Positions 46,450-53,961 of a stretch of 64,000 bases of DNA are shown here, one piece after another. The DNA lies in the NCBI RefSeq assembly GCF_030812475.1, contig NZ_JAUSSR010000003.1, forward strand, positions 248,001-312,000. The letters run 5' to 3'. The notes under the pieces were generated by a model. It was not told where the DNA came from. It was given only the letters and a program-made list of their open reading frames with translations, and did not search any database. A program made the position numbers and the translations under genes. This DNA comes from Pseudomonas lini. Its GTDB lineage: Bacteria; Pseudomonadota; Gammaproteobacteria; Pseudomonadales; Pseudomonadaceae. Every line of letters starts with the position of its first letter. Positions within the stretch are counted from its first letter, which is position 1.

Positions 46450-46463
46450 CCAGCAGGGACAAA

Positions 46464-46487
46464 AAAGGCGACCCGAAGGTCGCCTTT
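46464..46487 (-). terminator. Terminator after the first imelysin gene
   Basis: AAAGGCGACC-CGAA-GGTCGCCTTT is a perfect stem. On the minus strand it is followed by a T run. It lies 18 bp past the stop at 46505, so downstream genes need read-through or their own promoter. Confidence 0.88.
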
Positions 46488-46504
46488 CGTTCAGCCAGCG
46501 TTGA

Positions 46505-47857
46505 TCAGAACTCGTGATCGGCGTTGTCCGGGTTCAGGTCGCTGATCCCCAGTTTGCCTGCGGCGGCTTCGATCGAGCCGGTCTGCTTGACCAGGGAAGC
46601 GATAGCGTCACGCACGATCTGATTGCCAGCCGTGTTGCCCGCGGCGATCAGTTGGTCGTAATGCTCACCCTTGTTGGCGTGATCGACGATGACCTGCATC
46701 TTCGCTTCGGTCGCCGCCAGGTCGGCCTTGAGTGCGGTGTCGGCCGCCGGGTCGGCCTTGGCCACCAGGGACGACAGGCTGGCGCCGGCCATCTTGGTGC
46801 CGTCGACACGGGTGTATTCGCCCAGGTAGACGTTACGGATGCCTTTGGCGTCGTAGAACTGCGAGTTATGGGTGTTGTCGCTGAAGCAGTCGTGTTCGTC
46901 TTCCGGGGAGTTGGCTTCCAGGGAAACCTTCATGCGCTCGCCCGCCAGCTCGCCCAGGGACAGGCTGCCCATGCCGAACAACATTTTACGCAGGCCGCTT
47001 TCAGCCGGTTCCGCTTCCAGGGTGGCGCGGTAGTTGTCGGCCACGTTTGGCTTCCAGTTACCGACCATCTCTTCCAGGTCGCTGACCAGCAGCTGGGTCA
47101 CCGATTTCAGGTAGGCGCGACGACGCTCGTTGTGGCCGCCGGTTGCGCCGGTGCCTTCCAGGTAGTCGGAAGCCGGACGGTTGCCGGCGCCAGGGCCGGT
47201 GCCGTTCAGGTCCTGGCCCCACAGCAGGAATTCGATGGCATGGTAACCGGTGGCGACGTTGGCCTCGGAACCGCCCAACTCGTTCAGGCTGGCGAGTTTT
47301 TCCGGGGTGATGTCCTTGACGTCGACCTTGTCTTCGCCGACCTGGACTTCAGTGTTGGCGATGATATTGGCGGTAGCGCCCGGGTTACCCAGTGCGTGTT
47401 CGTAGGATTTGTCGACGTAGTCGATCAGGCCTTCGTCCAGTGGCCAGGCGTTCACCTGACCTTCCCAGTCGTCGATGATGGTGTTGCCGAAGCGGAATAC
47501 TTCGCTCTGCAGGTAGGGCACGCGAGCCGCGACCCAGGCGGCCTTGGCGGCGTTCAGGGTCTCGGCGTCAGGCTTGGCGAGGAAAGCGTCGACGGCGGTT
47601 TGCAGGGTTTTCGCGGTGGATTCGGCATCGCTGTAAACGGCGAAGACGATGTCGGCGTAATGCGCGACAACGGCTTTGGCAGCGGCTTCGTCGACTTTAC
47701 TGGCAGCAGCGGGCGCAACAGCCGGAGCCGGCGCGGTGGTGGTAGCAGCTGGAGTAGGCGCTTGCGGAGCGGCAGCCTTGTCTTTGCCTTCGCCACAGCC
47801 GGCGAGGGAAATAGCGATGGCCAACAGACTGGCGGTAGCCAGAGGCATACGAATCAT
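46505..47857 (-). CDS. Imelysin-family lipoprotein (IcmP/IrpA-like)
   Basis: This 450-residue lipoprotein (lipobox LAGC) has an Ala/Pro/Thr-rich linker of about 40 residues, then the imelysin domain: VAARVPYLQSEVFRFGN, the family GYHAIEFLLWGQDLNGTG (the GxHxxE metal-binding motif) and NTHNSQFYDAKGIRN. In P. aeruginosa the homologue is IcmP, described as an insulin-cleaving outer-membrane protein, but the family is now mainly linked to iron uptake. The ATG at 47857 has AGGA eight bases upstream. A perfect palindrome resembling a Fur operator lies 58 bp upstream. Confidence 0.88.
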   Translation of the reverse strand: MIRMPLATASLLAIAISLAGCGEGKDKAAAPQAPTPAATTTAPAPAVAPAAASKVDEAAAKAVVAHYADIVFAVYSDAESTAKTLQTAVDAFLAKPDAETLNAAKAAWVAARVPYLQSEVFRFGNTIIDDWEGQVNAWPLDEGLIDYVDKSYEHALGNPGATANIIANTEVQVGEDKVDVKDITPEKLASLNELGGSEANVATGYHAIEFLLWGQDLNGTGPGAGNRPASDYLEGTGATGGHNERRRAYLKSVTQLLVSDLEEMVGNWKPNVADNYRATLEAEPAESGLRKMLFGMGSLSLGELAGERMKVSLEANSPEDEHDCFSDNTHNSQFYDAKGIRNVYLGEYTRVDGTKMAGASLSSLVAKADPAADTALKADLAATEAKMQVIVDHANKGEHYDQLIAAGNTAGNQIVRDAIASLVKQTGSIEAAAGKLGISDLNPDNADHEF

Positions 47858-47914
47858 GGCGAACATCCTGCTTCGAGAGGGGGTGGAATGGCGCAACAAA
47901 GGCGCAAAACTGCG

Positions 47915-47941
47915 ACATAATGCAAATCTTTCGCATTATGT
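47915..47941. promoter_or_regulatory. Perfect 9-bp inverted repeat, probable Fur operator
   Basis: ACATAATGC (47915-47923) and GCATTATGT (47933-47941) are exact inverted copies with a 9-bp AT-rich spacer. Within it, CATAATGCGAAAGATTTGC (minus strand) matches the 19-bp Fur consensus at about 12 positions. Its placement before the iron-linked imelysin gene supports Fur control. Confidence 0.55.
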
Positions 47942-47976
47942 GTAAAGGGTTGTACCTGGAAATATTTCTTATTCAC

Positions 47977-48105
47977 GTAGGAGCAAGCTTGCTCCGGGCG
48001 GCGTTCCGACGATGGACGTGAACGATAACGCGTGCTGCCTGGAGGAACGCGTCGCCTGCAGGTTCTTCACGAGCAATCGAGCGTCGACCGGCTGCTCCTA
48101 CAGGG
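47977..48105. repeat. REP doublet overlapping the bifA stop codon
   Basis: A GTAGGAGCAAGCTTGCTCC arm at 47977 faces a degraded inverted arm ending CTGCTCCTACAGG at about 48092-48104. The spacer carries GAACGATAACGCGTG, part of the conserved spacer set. The TAG of the distal REP arm is the bifA stop (48098-48100). Confidence 0.75.
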
Positions 48106-50161
48106 TGATCCTGAAAATAGCCGCATCACTGCGCTGAGCCTGCTTGAGATAAGCGCTCAACTCCCGCGCCGGCAAGGGTTTGCTGTAAAGATAACCCTGA
48201 CCTTCATGACAGCCCTCGGCAATGATGTAGGCCTCTTGCTCGGGGGTCTCCACGCCTTCGGCAATCACTTGCATGCCCAGGCTCTTGCCCAGCTGGATGA
48301 TCGCCCGAACGATGGTCGCATCGTCGTCATCGTCCAGCAGGTCCTGCACGAAGCTCTTGTCGATCTTGATCTTGTCCAGCGGCAGGCTTTTCAAATAGCT
48401 CAGTGACGAATAACCGGTGCCGAAATCGTCAATAGCGATCAATGCGCCGGAGCGACGCAGGCTCAGCAGGTGTTGGGCGGCCGTGCTGATGTCTTCCATC
48501 AGGCCGGTTTCGGTGACTTCCAGCTCCAGGCTGCGTGGTGGCAGGCGGTACATCTGCATCAGGTTGTTGACCACCCGCGGCAGCTCGGCGTGGTGCAACT
48601 GCACCGTGGACAGGTTGACCGCCATGCGCAAGTCGGCGAACCCCTGGTCATGCCAGTCGCGCAATTGTTTGCAGGACTGATCCAGTACCCATTCACCGAT
48701 GGCGATGATGGTGCCGTTTTGCTCGGCCAGCGGGATGAACAGCTCCGGTGGTACCAGTCCATGCTCGGGATGCTGCCAGCGAATCAACGCCTCGACGCCC
48801 ACCACCCGATGATCGCGGTAGCTGATCTGCGGTTGGTAGACGAGGTAGAACTGGTTACGGGCCAGCGCATCGCGCAGGTCTTTTTCCAGTTCGCGGCGGC
48901 GCCGCATCTCGGTGTCGACACTGGCGATATAGAACTGATACCGGTTGCGCGAGCGGGTCTTGGCCAGGGTCATGGTCTGCTCGGCTTTTTGCAGCAGCTT
49001 CTCGGTGCTGTTGCCGTCTTCGGGAAACAGGGTGATGCCGATGGTGGCGCGCAGGCGGATCTCTTGATGATCGAGGGCGAATGCCGCTTCCAGGTCATCG
49101 AGAATGCTTTGGGCCAGCTCGGCCGCTTCGTAGGGCTGTTCGATATCGGCCTGAACCAGGGCGAACTGGTCGCCGCCCAGGCGGGCGAGGGCGCCGAGTC
49201 GACCGCTGTGGGCCCGCAGGCGATCGGCCAGGGCCAGCAGCAGTTGGTCACCGGTCTGGTAGCTGAACTGTTCGTTGATGCCCTTGAAATCGTCGAGGCC
49301 GACGCAGAGCACCGCGACCCGCCGCTGCAATTTGCCTGCATCGACCAGGATTTTGTCCAGTTGCTGCTGCAATTGCTGACGGTTTGGCAGGCCGGTGAGG
49401 AAATCGTACTGGGCCATGCGCAGCAGGCTGTTTTCCGCTTCGTGACGCAGATGGGTGTTGCGCTCGATGGACTCGAGCAACTGATTGGCGGTGTTGATCC
49501 AGAGCCCCAGTTCGTTTTTCTCGTGGCCCTTGAGCTGTGGGATCTTGTGCGCGCTGGGCCGATCCGGATTGATTTCGGTCAGATGCTCGATGATACGCGA
49601 CAGCGGTTTGGTCAGCAGCCAGTGGTAGACCAGGTACAGCACCAGTGCCATGGCCAGGGCGCGCAATACGCCGGAAATGAAGATGATCACCGAACTGACG
49701 ATGAACCCATGGCCGTAAGTCGCGGTGTCGAGGGTGATGCTCAGGTCGCCGTAATATTCGCTGTAAGGGCCGCGACCCACCAGCTGGGTGGTGAAGGTGC
49801 GTTCCTTGCCGAGGATCAAGTCGGTCAGCCAGCGACTGTTGGATTGCTGCAACTTACGGGACTTTTGCGCCAGCATGGCCTCGTTGGGGTGACCGATGGA
49901 AGCCTGGCGCACGGCGTCGTCCTGGAACAGGCCTTCAATGACCTGCATACCCATCTCCCGGTCCAGGCTGTAGACGGCCTGGGTCGAGGGGTCGCGGAAC
50001 ATGTCGAGGATACGCTGGGCATCGTTGGCTACGGCCTGACGGGTTTTATAAGCATCGAAAACGATCTGCGCGCAGCTCAAGACCACACCGACGATCAATG
50101 CCGACAGGAGCACGACCCGGAGCAACTTCACCGACAAGCTGTTCTTGAGTTCCAGCTTCAA
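48098..50161 (-). CDS. bifA: c-di-GMP phosphodiesterase BifA (GGDEF-EAL)
   Basis: This 687-residue inner-membrane protein has two helices (about 12-33 and 154-179) around a periplasmic sensor domain. A cytoplasmic GGDEF-like domain has the degenerate site GGDQF (329-333), and an EAL domain has VGVEALIRW (EAL 457-459) and the catalytic DDFGTGYSS (578-586). Length and GGDQF match P. aeruginosa BifA, a phosphodiesterase that lowers c-di-GMP, favours swarming and limits biofilm. Position next to sodB also fits. Its stop codon lies in a REP element. Confidence 0.92.
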   Translation of the reverse strand: MKLELKNSLSVKLLRVVLLSALIVGVVLSCAQIVFDAYKTRQAVANDAQRILDMFRDPSTQAVYSLDREMGMQVIEGLFQDDAVRQASIGHPNEAMLAQKSRKLQQSNSRWLTDLILGKERTFTTQLVGRGPYSEYYGDLSITLDTATYGHGFIVSSVIIFISGVLRALAMALVLYLVYHWLLTKPLSRIIEHLTEINPDRPSAHKIPQLKGHEKNELGLWINTANQLLESIERNTHLRHEAENSLLRMAQYDFLTGLPNRQQLQQQLDKILVDAGKLQRRVAVLCVGLDDFKGINEQFSYQTGDQLLLALADRLRAHSGRLGALARLGGDQFALVQADIEQPYEAAELAQSILDDLEAAFALDHQEIRLRATIGITLFPEDGNSTEKLLQKAEQTMTLAKTRSRNRYQFYIASVDTEMRRRRELEKDLRDALARNQFYLVYQPQISYRDHRVVGVEALIRWQHPEHGLVPPELFIPLAEQNGTIIAIGEWVLDQSCKQLRDWHDQGFADLRMAVNLSTVQLHHAELPRVVNNLMQMYRLPPRSLELEVTETGLMEDISTAAQHLLSLRRSGALIAIDDFGTGYSSLSYLKSLPLDKIKIDKSFVQDLLDDDDDATIVRAIIQLGKSLGMQVIAEGVETPEQEAYIIAEGCHEGQGYLYSKPLPARELSAYLKQAQRSDAAIFRITL

Positions 50162-50438
50162 AGAGTCATTCCTTGTTCCGTGCGGGTAGCATCAGGTAGC
50201 CATGAGTATTGGCAATCCGGTAATGGCAGTCAAAGGGACAATCAAGCACAGGGGCATTTGCCTGTGGCTTGGCCGAAATGCTGTTGTCGGGTGTTTTTTT
50301 GTCTATTAGTACTGTGTCGGTTGTTGAGTCCTTCAACTTTAGGGGGATTTTGACTTATTTTCCTTTTGGATGATGTTAGACGGCTGTGGCGTTGGGGCAA
50401 GGGGCTGAATGCTGGTTTCATTGTGGGAAATTGGCGTG
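50162..50438. other. bifA upstream region
   Basis: This region should hold the bifA promoter. It is AT-richer than the surrounding genes, especially at 50280-50360. I see no small gene and no clear operator. Confidence 0.4.
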
Positions 50439-50850
50439 GTTTTTTCCGATGGACGCGATTTTTTGGTCTTGGCGGCCTGGTAGCCGACCAGGTGCTTGGT
50501 GGTTGAGTACATATCCGTTGCTGCGGTAACGGCCGCTTACGGTTTCGCCCTGACGGTCGACTCCCTTTGGCAAACGCCCCAAAGGAAGCAAAGGTCTCGC
50601 CCCAGCGTCCGGCCCCTCGCTAAGGCTCGGGGTTCCTTCGCTCCGGTGTCCATCCGGGGACACTGCCCGCAGGTTGGCTTCGCTACGACCTACATGCAGC
50701 GTGTTCGACTGCGTCGAACGGCGCTGCGCGCCACTCCCCGGATGAACACCTCCACTCAGCCTCCCGAAGGGGCGGGTGGATCAAGATCAAGAGCTGCAGG
50801 CGAGCTAACGCTCGGCCTGATGAGTGGTGGGGAGCGGCGGTGTACGCTGA
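50439..50850. repeat. Long dispersed non-coding repeat of pseudomonads (probable)
   Basis: This stretch begins near TTTTTTCCGATGGACGCGAT and runs to about the TGGTGGGGAGCGG segment. It has no convincing gene but many nested palindromes, such as GTTCGACTGCGTCGAAC and GGCGCTGCGCGCC, and paired CATCCGGGGA / CCCCGGATG motifs around 50650 and 50735. From memory, near-identical blocks recur in P. fluorescens-group intergenic regions and are often mis-annotated as short proteins. That recollection has not been checked here. Confidence 0.5.
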
Positions 50851-50855
50851 TCCAG

Positions 50856-50957
50856 TGTAGGAGCGAGCTTGCTCGCGATGGTCGTTAACGATAACGCGTG
50901 TTTACTGGCTAAACGCGAGCGCTCTTGAGTCCATCGCGAGCAAGCTCGCTCCTACAA
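50856..50957. repeat. REP doublet with conserved spacer
   Basis: TGTAGGAGCGAGCTTGCTCG faces an inverted copy ending CTCGCTCCTACAA. The spacer (TCGTTAACGATAACGCGTG, then GCTAAACGCG) is nearly the same as at 27055-27106. Confidence 0.88.
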
Positions 50958-51001
50958 TTTCCTGACCGGCATTGAGGCTTGCCTGCCGCACTGATCCTGC
51001 A

Positions 51002-51125
51002 GATGTACCCAAAACCCCTGTAGGAGCTGGCTTGCCAGCGAAGACGGCCTGACAGCCGACCTGATGTCACGGATGTACCCGGCCCCTTGTAGGAGCTGGC
51101 TTGCCAGCGAAGGCGGCCTGATAGC
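51002..51125. repeat. Two direct REP units, period 70 bp
   Basis: A unit of about 55 bp starting GATGTACCC and containing TGTAGGAGCTGGCTTGCCAG, then GCGAAG/GGCGGCCTGA, occurs at 51002 and again at 51072 in the same orientation. This tandem direct arrangement differs from the inverted doublets elsewhere. Confidence 0.82.
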
Positions 51126-51300
51126 CAACCAATCAATTCCTGCTGCCCCGATTGATCATTCCCACGCTTGCGAGCGGGAATGCCGTCAGGGACGCTCCGC
51201 GTTCCGCTTTTACCTGTTTAAGTACATACAAAATTGCCAGACCTTTCCCACACAGTTTTCAGGTTGCCCGTCGGAAGCAGACTCAATAGCCTCTAACTGT

Positions 51301-51483
51301 CGCTGAAAACTCAGCGATCGGGCGTGAGAACCCGGAGGAATAATGTTAATTCAGTGCTATTAACACCATAATTGCCGCCAGCTTATCTGCTGCCTGCGAT
51401 TACGTTATGGCGGCTGTGTGCGGGCAGACTTCGGTCTGGCCGGAATTATCCTCACCGGTTTCTCACTCCGCACACAGCTGCCA
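51301..51483 (+). ncRNA. Structured leader element (three-way junction) before the DUF3077-type gene
   Basis: A hairpin CGCTGA-AAAC-TCAGCG sits at 51301-51316. Further on, TGGCGGCTGTGTGCGG (51408-51423) pairs with CCGCACACAGCTGCCA (51468-51483), 15 of 16 positions. Inside it are CAGAC-TTCG-GTCTG (51425-51438, a UUCG tetraloop) and CCGG-N11-CCGG (51440-51458). The element ends 59 bp before the gene start. It could be a leader RNA or a DNA cruciform. I recall similar blocks before related genes in other pseudomonads. Confidence 0.55.
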
Positions 51484-51541
51484 CCTCTTCGTCCGCGTGA
51501 GAAACGGCAAGTGATGGTTTCGATTTTATGAGGAATGTCAC

Positions 51542-51805
51542 TTGGATAAGTTAATCCCCGATCCCCCCGTCAACACCACCAAACCCTACAGCCCCAACAC
51601 CCTGTTCATGATCGTCCCCGACACGGATACCGAATCCCTCCTCGCCCATGCCTGCGAATCATTAGCTTCAGCCAACGTCATCGCCAATGACTTCGCCACC
51701 TACCTGACCGGCCCCCAGCGCAGCACTGCGCTGGCCATCGCGCAGATCGTCATGCTGGCGGAACTGGCGGTGAATCGGGCGCTGGACAACATCGATCCGC
51801 AGTAG
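51542..51805 (+). CDS. DUF3077/DUF6124-type small protein
   Basis: This 87-residue protein has a Pro-rich N-terminus (DKLIPDPPVNTTKPYSPN) and a helical core with the family's recognisable LLAHACESLASANVIANDFA and IVMLAELAVNRALDNIDPQ. The family is frequent and multicopy in pseudomonads, with no known function. The TTG at 51542 has AGGAA six bases upstream. The leader just before it is highly structured, suggesting post-transcriptional control. It lies between bifA and sodB in a repeat-rich gap. Confidence 0.78.
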   Translation: MDKLIPDPPVNTTKPYSPNTLFMIVPDTDTESLLAHACESLASANVIANDFATYLTGPQRSTALAIAQIVMLAELAVNRALDNIDPQ

Positions 51806-51830
51806 TCCGCAGGCTAACCGCATTATCGTT

Positions 51831-51912
51831 CTTCGCCGGCAAGCCGGTCTCGCTCCACAGGTGCAGCGTTGTCCTTGTGGGAGCGTGACCGGCTTGCCGT
51901 CGAAGGCGGTCC
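51831..51912. repeat. Degenerate REP doublet
   Basis: An inverted GCCGGCAAGCCGGTCTCGCTCC arm faces GTGGGAGCGTGACCGGCTTG. Both arms carry insertions relative to the intact REPs. Confidence 0.65.
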
Positions 51913-51948
51913 GAAAGCCGACCTGGATTTTACGGATTAATCCAGACT

Positions 51949-52030
51949 CTGTAGGAGCTGGCTTGCCAGCGAAGGCGGTGTCCCTGATCCACCGCGTCGT
52001 CTGGTTCGCCAGCAAGCCGGCTCCTACAAG
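51949..52030. repeat. REP doublet (REPIN)
   Basis: TGTAGGAGCTGGCTTGCCAG faces an inverted GCCAGCAAGCCGGCTCCTAC, 36 bp after the previous doublet and just before the sodB terminator. Confidence 0.85.
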
Positions 52031-52040
52031 TGGGCACAAA

Positions 52041-52066
52041 AAAACCCGGCTAAAAAGCCGGGTTTT
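52041..52066 (-). terminator. Terminator after sodB
   Basis: AAAACCCGGCT-AAAA-AGCCGGGTTTT is a perfect 11-bp stem with a T run on the minus strand, 17 bp past the sodB stop. Confidence 0.93.
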
Positions 52067-52082
52067 CTGACTGGCATCGATC

Positions 52083-52679
52083 TTAAGCGGTGAAGGTTTT
52101 GCCTTCGAACTGCTCAGCCACGAACTTCCAGTTGACCAGGTTCCAGAACGCTTCGACGTACTTCGGACGAAGGTTGCGGTAGTCGATGTAGTAGGCGTGT
52201 TCCCAGACGTCGCAGGTCAGCAGCGGGGTGTCGCCGCTGGTCAGCGGGTTGCCGGCGCCGATGGTGCTGGCCAGGGCCAGGGAACCGTCGGCTTTTTTCA
52301 CCAGCCAGCCCCAACCGGAACCGAAGGTGCCGATGGACGTCTTGCTGAATTCTTCCTTGAACTTGTCGAACGAACCGAACGAAGCATTGATTGCCTCAGC
52401 CAGTGCGCCGCTTGGCTGACCGCCGGCGTTTGGCGCCAGGCAGTTCCAGTAGAAGGTGTGGTTCCAGACCTGAGCGGCGTTGTTGAAGATGCCGCCCGAG
52501 GAAGTCTTGACGATTTCTTCCAGGGTCTTGCCTTCGAACTCGGTGCCTGGCACCAGGTTGTTCAGGTTCACGACATAGGTGTTGTGGTGCTTGTCGTGGT
52601 GGTATTCCAGAGTTTCCTTGGAAATATGCGGCTGCAGGGCATCGTGTGCGTACGGCAGCGGCGGCAATTCGAAAGCCAT
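52083..52679 (-). CDS. sodB: Superoxide dismutase (Fe)
   Basis: This 198-residue cytoplasmic enzyme dismutates superoxide. The metal ligands are His27 in [12 protein letters not shown], His in VWNHTFYWN, and Asp and His in [25 protein letters not shown] and the Tyr/Trp-rich C-terminus are of the iron-type. The start [10 protein letters not shown] at 52679 is the Pseudomonas N-terminus, with AGGAG upstream. In P. aeruginosa sodB also sits close to bifA. Confidence 0.96.
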   Translation of the reverse strand: MAFELPPLPYAHDALQPHISKETLEYHHDKHHNTYVVNLNNLVPGTEFEGKTLEEIVKTSSGGIFNNAAQVWNHTFYWNCLAPNAGGQPSGALAEAINASFGSFDKFKEEFSKTSIGTFGSGWGWLVKKADGSLALASTIGAGNPLTSGDTPLLTCDVWEHAYYIDYRNLRPKYVEAFWNLVNWKFVAEQFEGKTFTA

Positions 52680-52855
52680 GATAATTCTCCTAATCAGGTC
52701 AGTTGCGGTGAGCGCAAGGCCGATCACGGGCGGCCAAACATGCGCCGGGGAGTTTGTACTCTTTGCGGCGCAGGGTTCGGATCATAGCACCGGGGGGGCG
52801 GCATAACCACGCAACAACTGTGTGGAATAGAGGTTCCAGAGCCTTTTGGAATAAA

Positions 52856-53458
52856 TCACGCGGCGGTGATCAACTGGAACGCTACGGTAAACATCATTAC
52901 CGCCACCAACAGGTCAAGAATTCGCCAGGTGCTAGGGCGCGCCAGCCACGGCGCCAGCCATGCGGCACCCAGCGCCAAGGTGAAAAACCACAGCAACGAA
53001 GCGCTCGCTGCGCCCACCACATAAGCGCCTGGTTCGGTTTGTTGGGCACCGAGGGAGCCGATCAGCAGCACGGTGTCCAGATAGACGTGCGGGTTGAGCA
53101 AGGTCACGGCCAGTGCGCTGAGCAGTACCGCGCGCAGTGAGCGTACGGTCTGGTTTTCGCCTTGTTGCAGGCTCTGTTTCGAGCACGCCCGACGCAGCGC
53201 CAGGCTGCCGTACCACAGCAGAAACGCGGCGCCACCCCAACGGGCAATAGCCAGCAGGGTCGGGTTCTGCGCCAGCACCGTCGCCAGGCCGAAGACCCCG
53301 GCCGCCACCAGCAACGCATCGCAGGTCACGCAGAGCGCCGCCACCGGCAGGTGATGTTCGCGCCGCAGGCTTTGGGCCAGTACGAAGGCGTTCTGGGTGC
53401 CGATCGCCATGATCAGCCCCGCGGCCACCAACAGGCCGTTCACATAGCTTTGCCACAT
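52856..53458 (-). CDS. argO: LysE/ArgO-family amino acid exporter
   Basis: This 200-residue inner-membrane protein with six helices matches the LysE superfamily signature (GLIMAIGTQNAFVLAQSLRR, then LLVAAGVFGLATVLAQNP, and the ALAVTLLNPHVYLDTVLLIG motif). E. coli ArgO and Corynebacterium LysE export arginine and lysine. The start MWQSYVNGLL at 53458 is the family N-terminus. It follows the ACT-domain gene by five bases, and an ArgP-like regulator is divergent from the pair, which supports a basic-amino-acid export role. Confidence 0.88.
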   Translation of the reverse strand: MWQSYVNGLLVAAGLIMAIGTQNAFVLAQSLRREHHLPVAALCVTCDALLVAAGVFGLATVLAQNPTLLAIARWGGAAFLLWYGSLALRRACSKQSLQQGENQTVRSLRAVLLSALAVTLLNPHVYLDTVLLIGSLGAQQTEPGAYVVGAASASLLWFFTLALGAAWLAPWLARPSTWRILDLLVAVMMFTVAFQLITAA

Positions 53459-53463
53459 AAGGT

Positions 53464-53865
53464 CTACTCCCCGTTGGCTGCCAGGTCCCGCAGCACCTGC
53501 ATCGCCCGTTCGGCATCGGCCAGGCCGACGAACAGGTGATCGTGGTAGTAGCCGGCGACCACGTTGCAACTGATGCCGGCACGGCCCAATGCAGTGGCGA
53601 ACGCGGCGGTCAGGCCGACGGCTTCAAGGGCCGAGTGCACGTTCAGGGTGATCCAGGCCGCGAGGTAGTCGAAACTGAAGCCGGCCTGCTCAGCGCGGGA
53701 GCGTTCGAGAATCACGGTCAGCCCTTCCTGTTCGCGGAAACTGCCGACGATCTCCAGGCCACCAGGCAGCTTGCCGTCGCGCAGGGTGCAGAACACATAT
53801 TCGCCGGGATTGAGTTGCGGGCTCATGCTGTGCAGCAGGGTTGCCAATGACGTTTCGCCAGCCAT
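53464..53865 (-). CDS. ACT-domain protein (DUF2241-like)
   Basis: This 133-residue soluble protein has a fold resembling tandem ACT domains: LNPGEYVFCTLRDGKLPG in the first half and AWITLNVHSALEAVGLTAAF, then GISCNVVAGYYHDHLFVGL, in the second. ACT domains usually bind amino acids. It is cotranscribed with the ArgO-like exporter, so an amino-acid-sensing role is reasonable but inferred. The ATG at 53865 was preferred to one five codons upstream because it matches the family start. Confidence 0.8.
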   Translation of the reverse strand: MAGETSLATLLHSMSPQLNPGEYVFCTLRDGKLPGGLEIVGSFREQEGLTVILERSRAEQAGFSFDYLAAWITLNVHSALEAVGLTAAFATALGRAGISCNVVAGYYHDHLFVGLADAERAMQVLRDLAANGE

Positions 53866-53961
53866 GTCGATGTTCCTCATTCAAAAGTGCTTGCTGGCTA
53901 TTCTCCGGTGCTACGTTGTATAAGAAAAACCAATATTGCTGATCGCTCATTAGGAATACTG
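53866..53961. promoter_or_regulatory. Shared divergent promoter region, ACT-argO / argP
   Basis: Ninety-six bp separate the two divergent starts. It contains AT-rich stretches such as TTGTATAAGAAAAACCAATATT, suited to a LysR-type operator with T-N11-A symmetry, but no single site stands out by eye. Confidence 0.4.

Noticed and set aside
48470..50353. Open frame of 627 codons opposite bifA
   Set aside because: bifA is intact with EAL and GGDQF sites; the antisense frame has no recognisable domain or ribosome-binding site.
50496..50888. A 130-codon frame in the bifA-sodB gap
   Set aside because: It lies inside a palindrome-rich block and runs into a REP element. The product is Arg/Pro/Ser-rich and low in complexity, with no ribosome-binding site.
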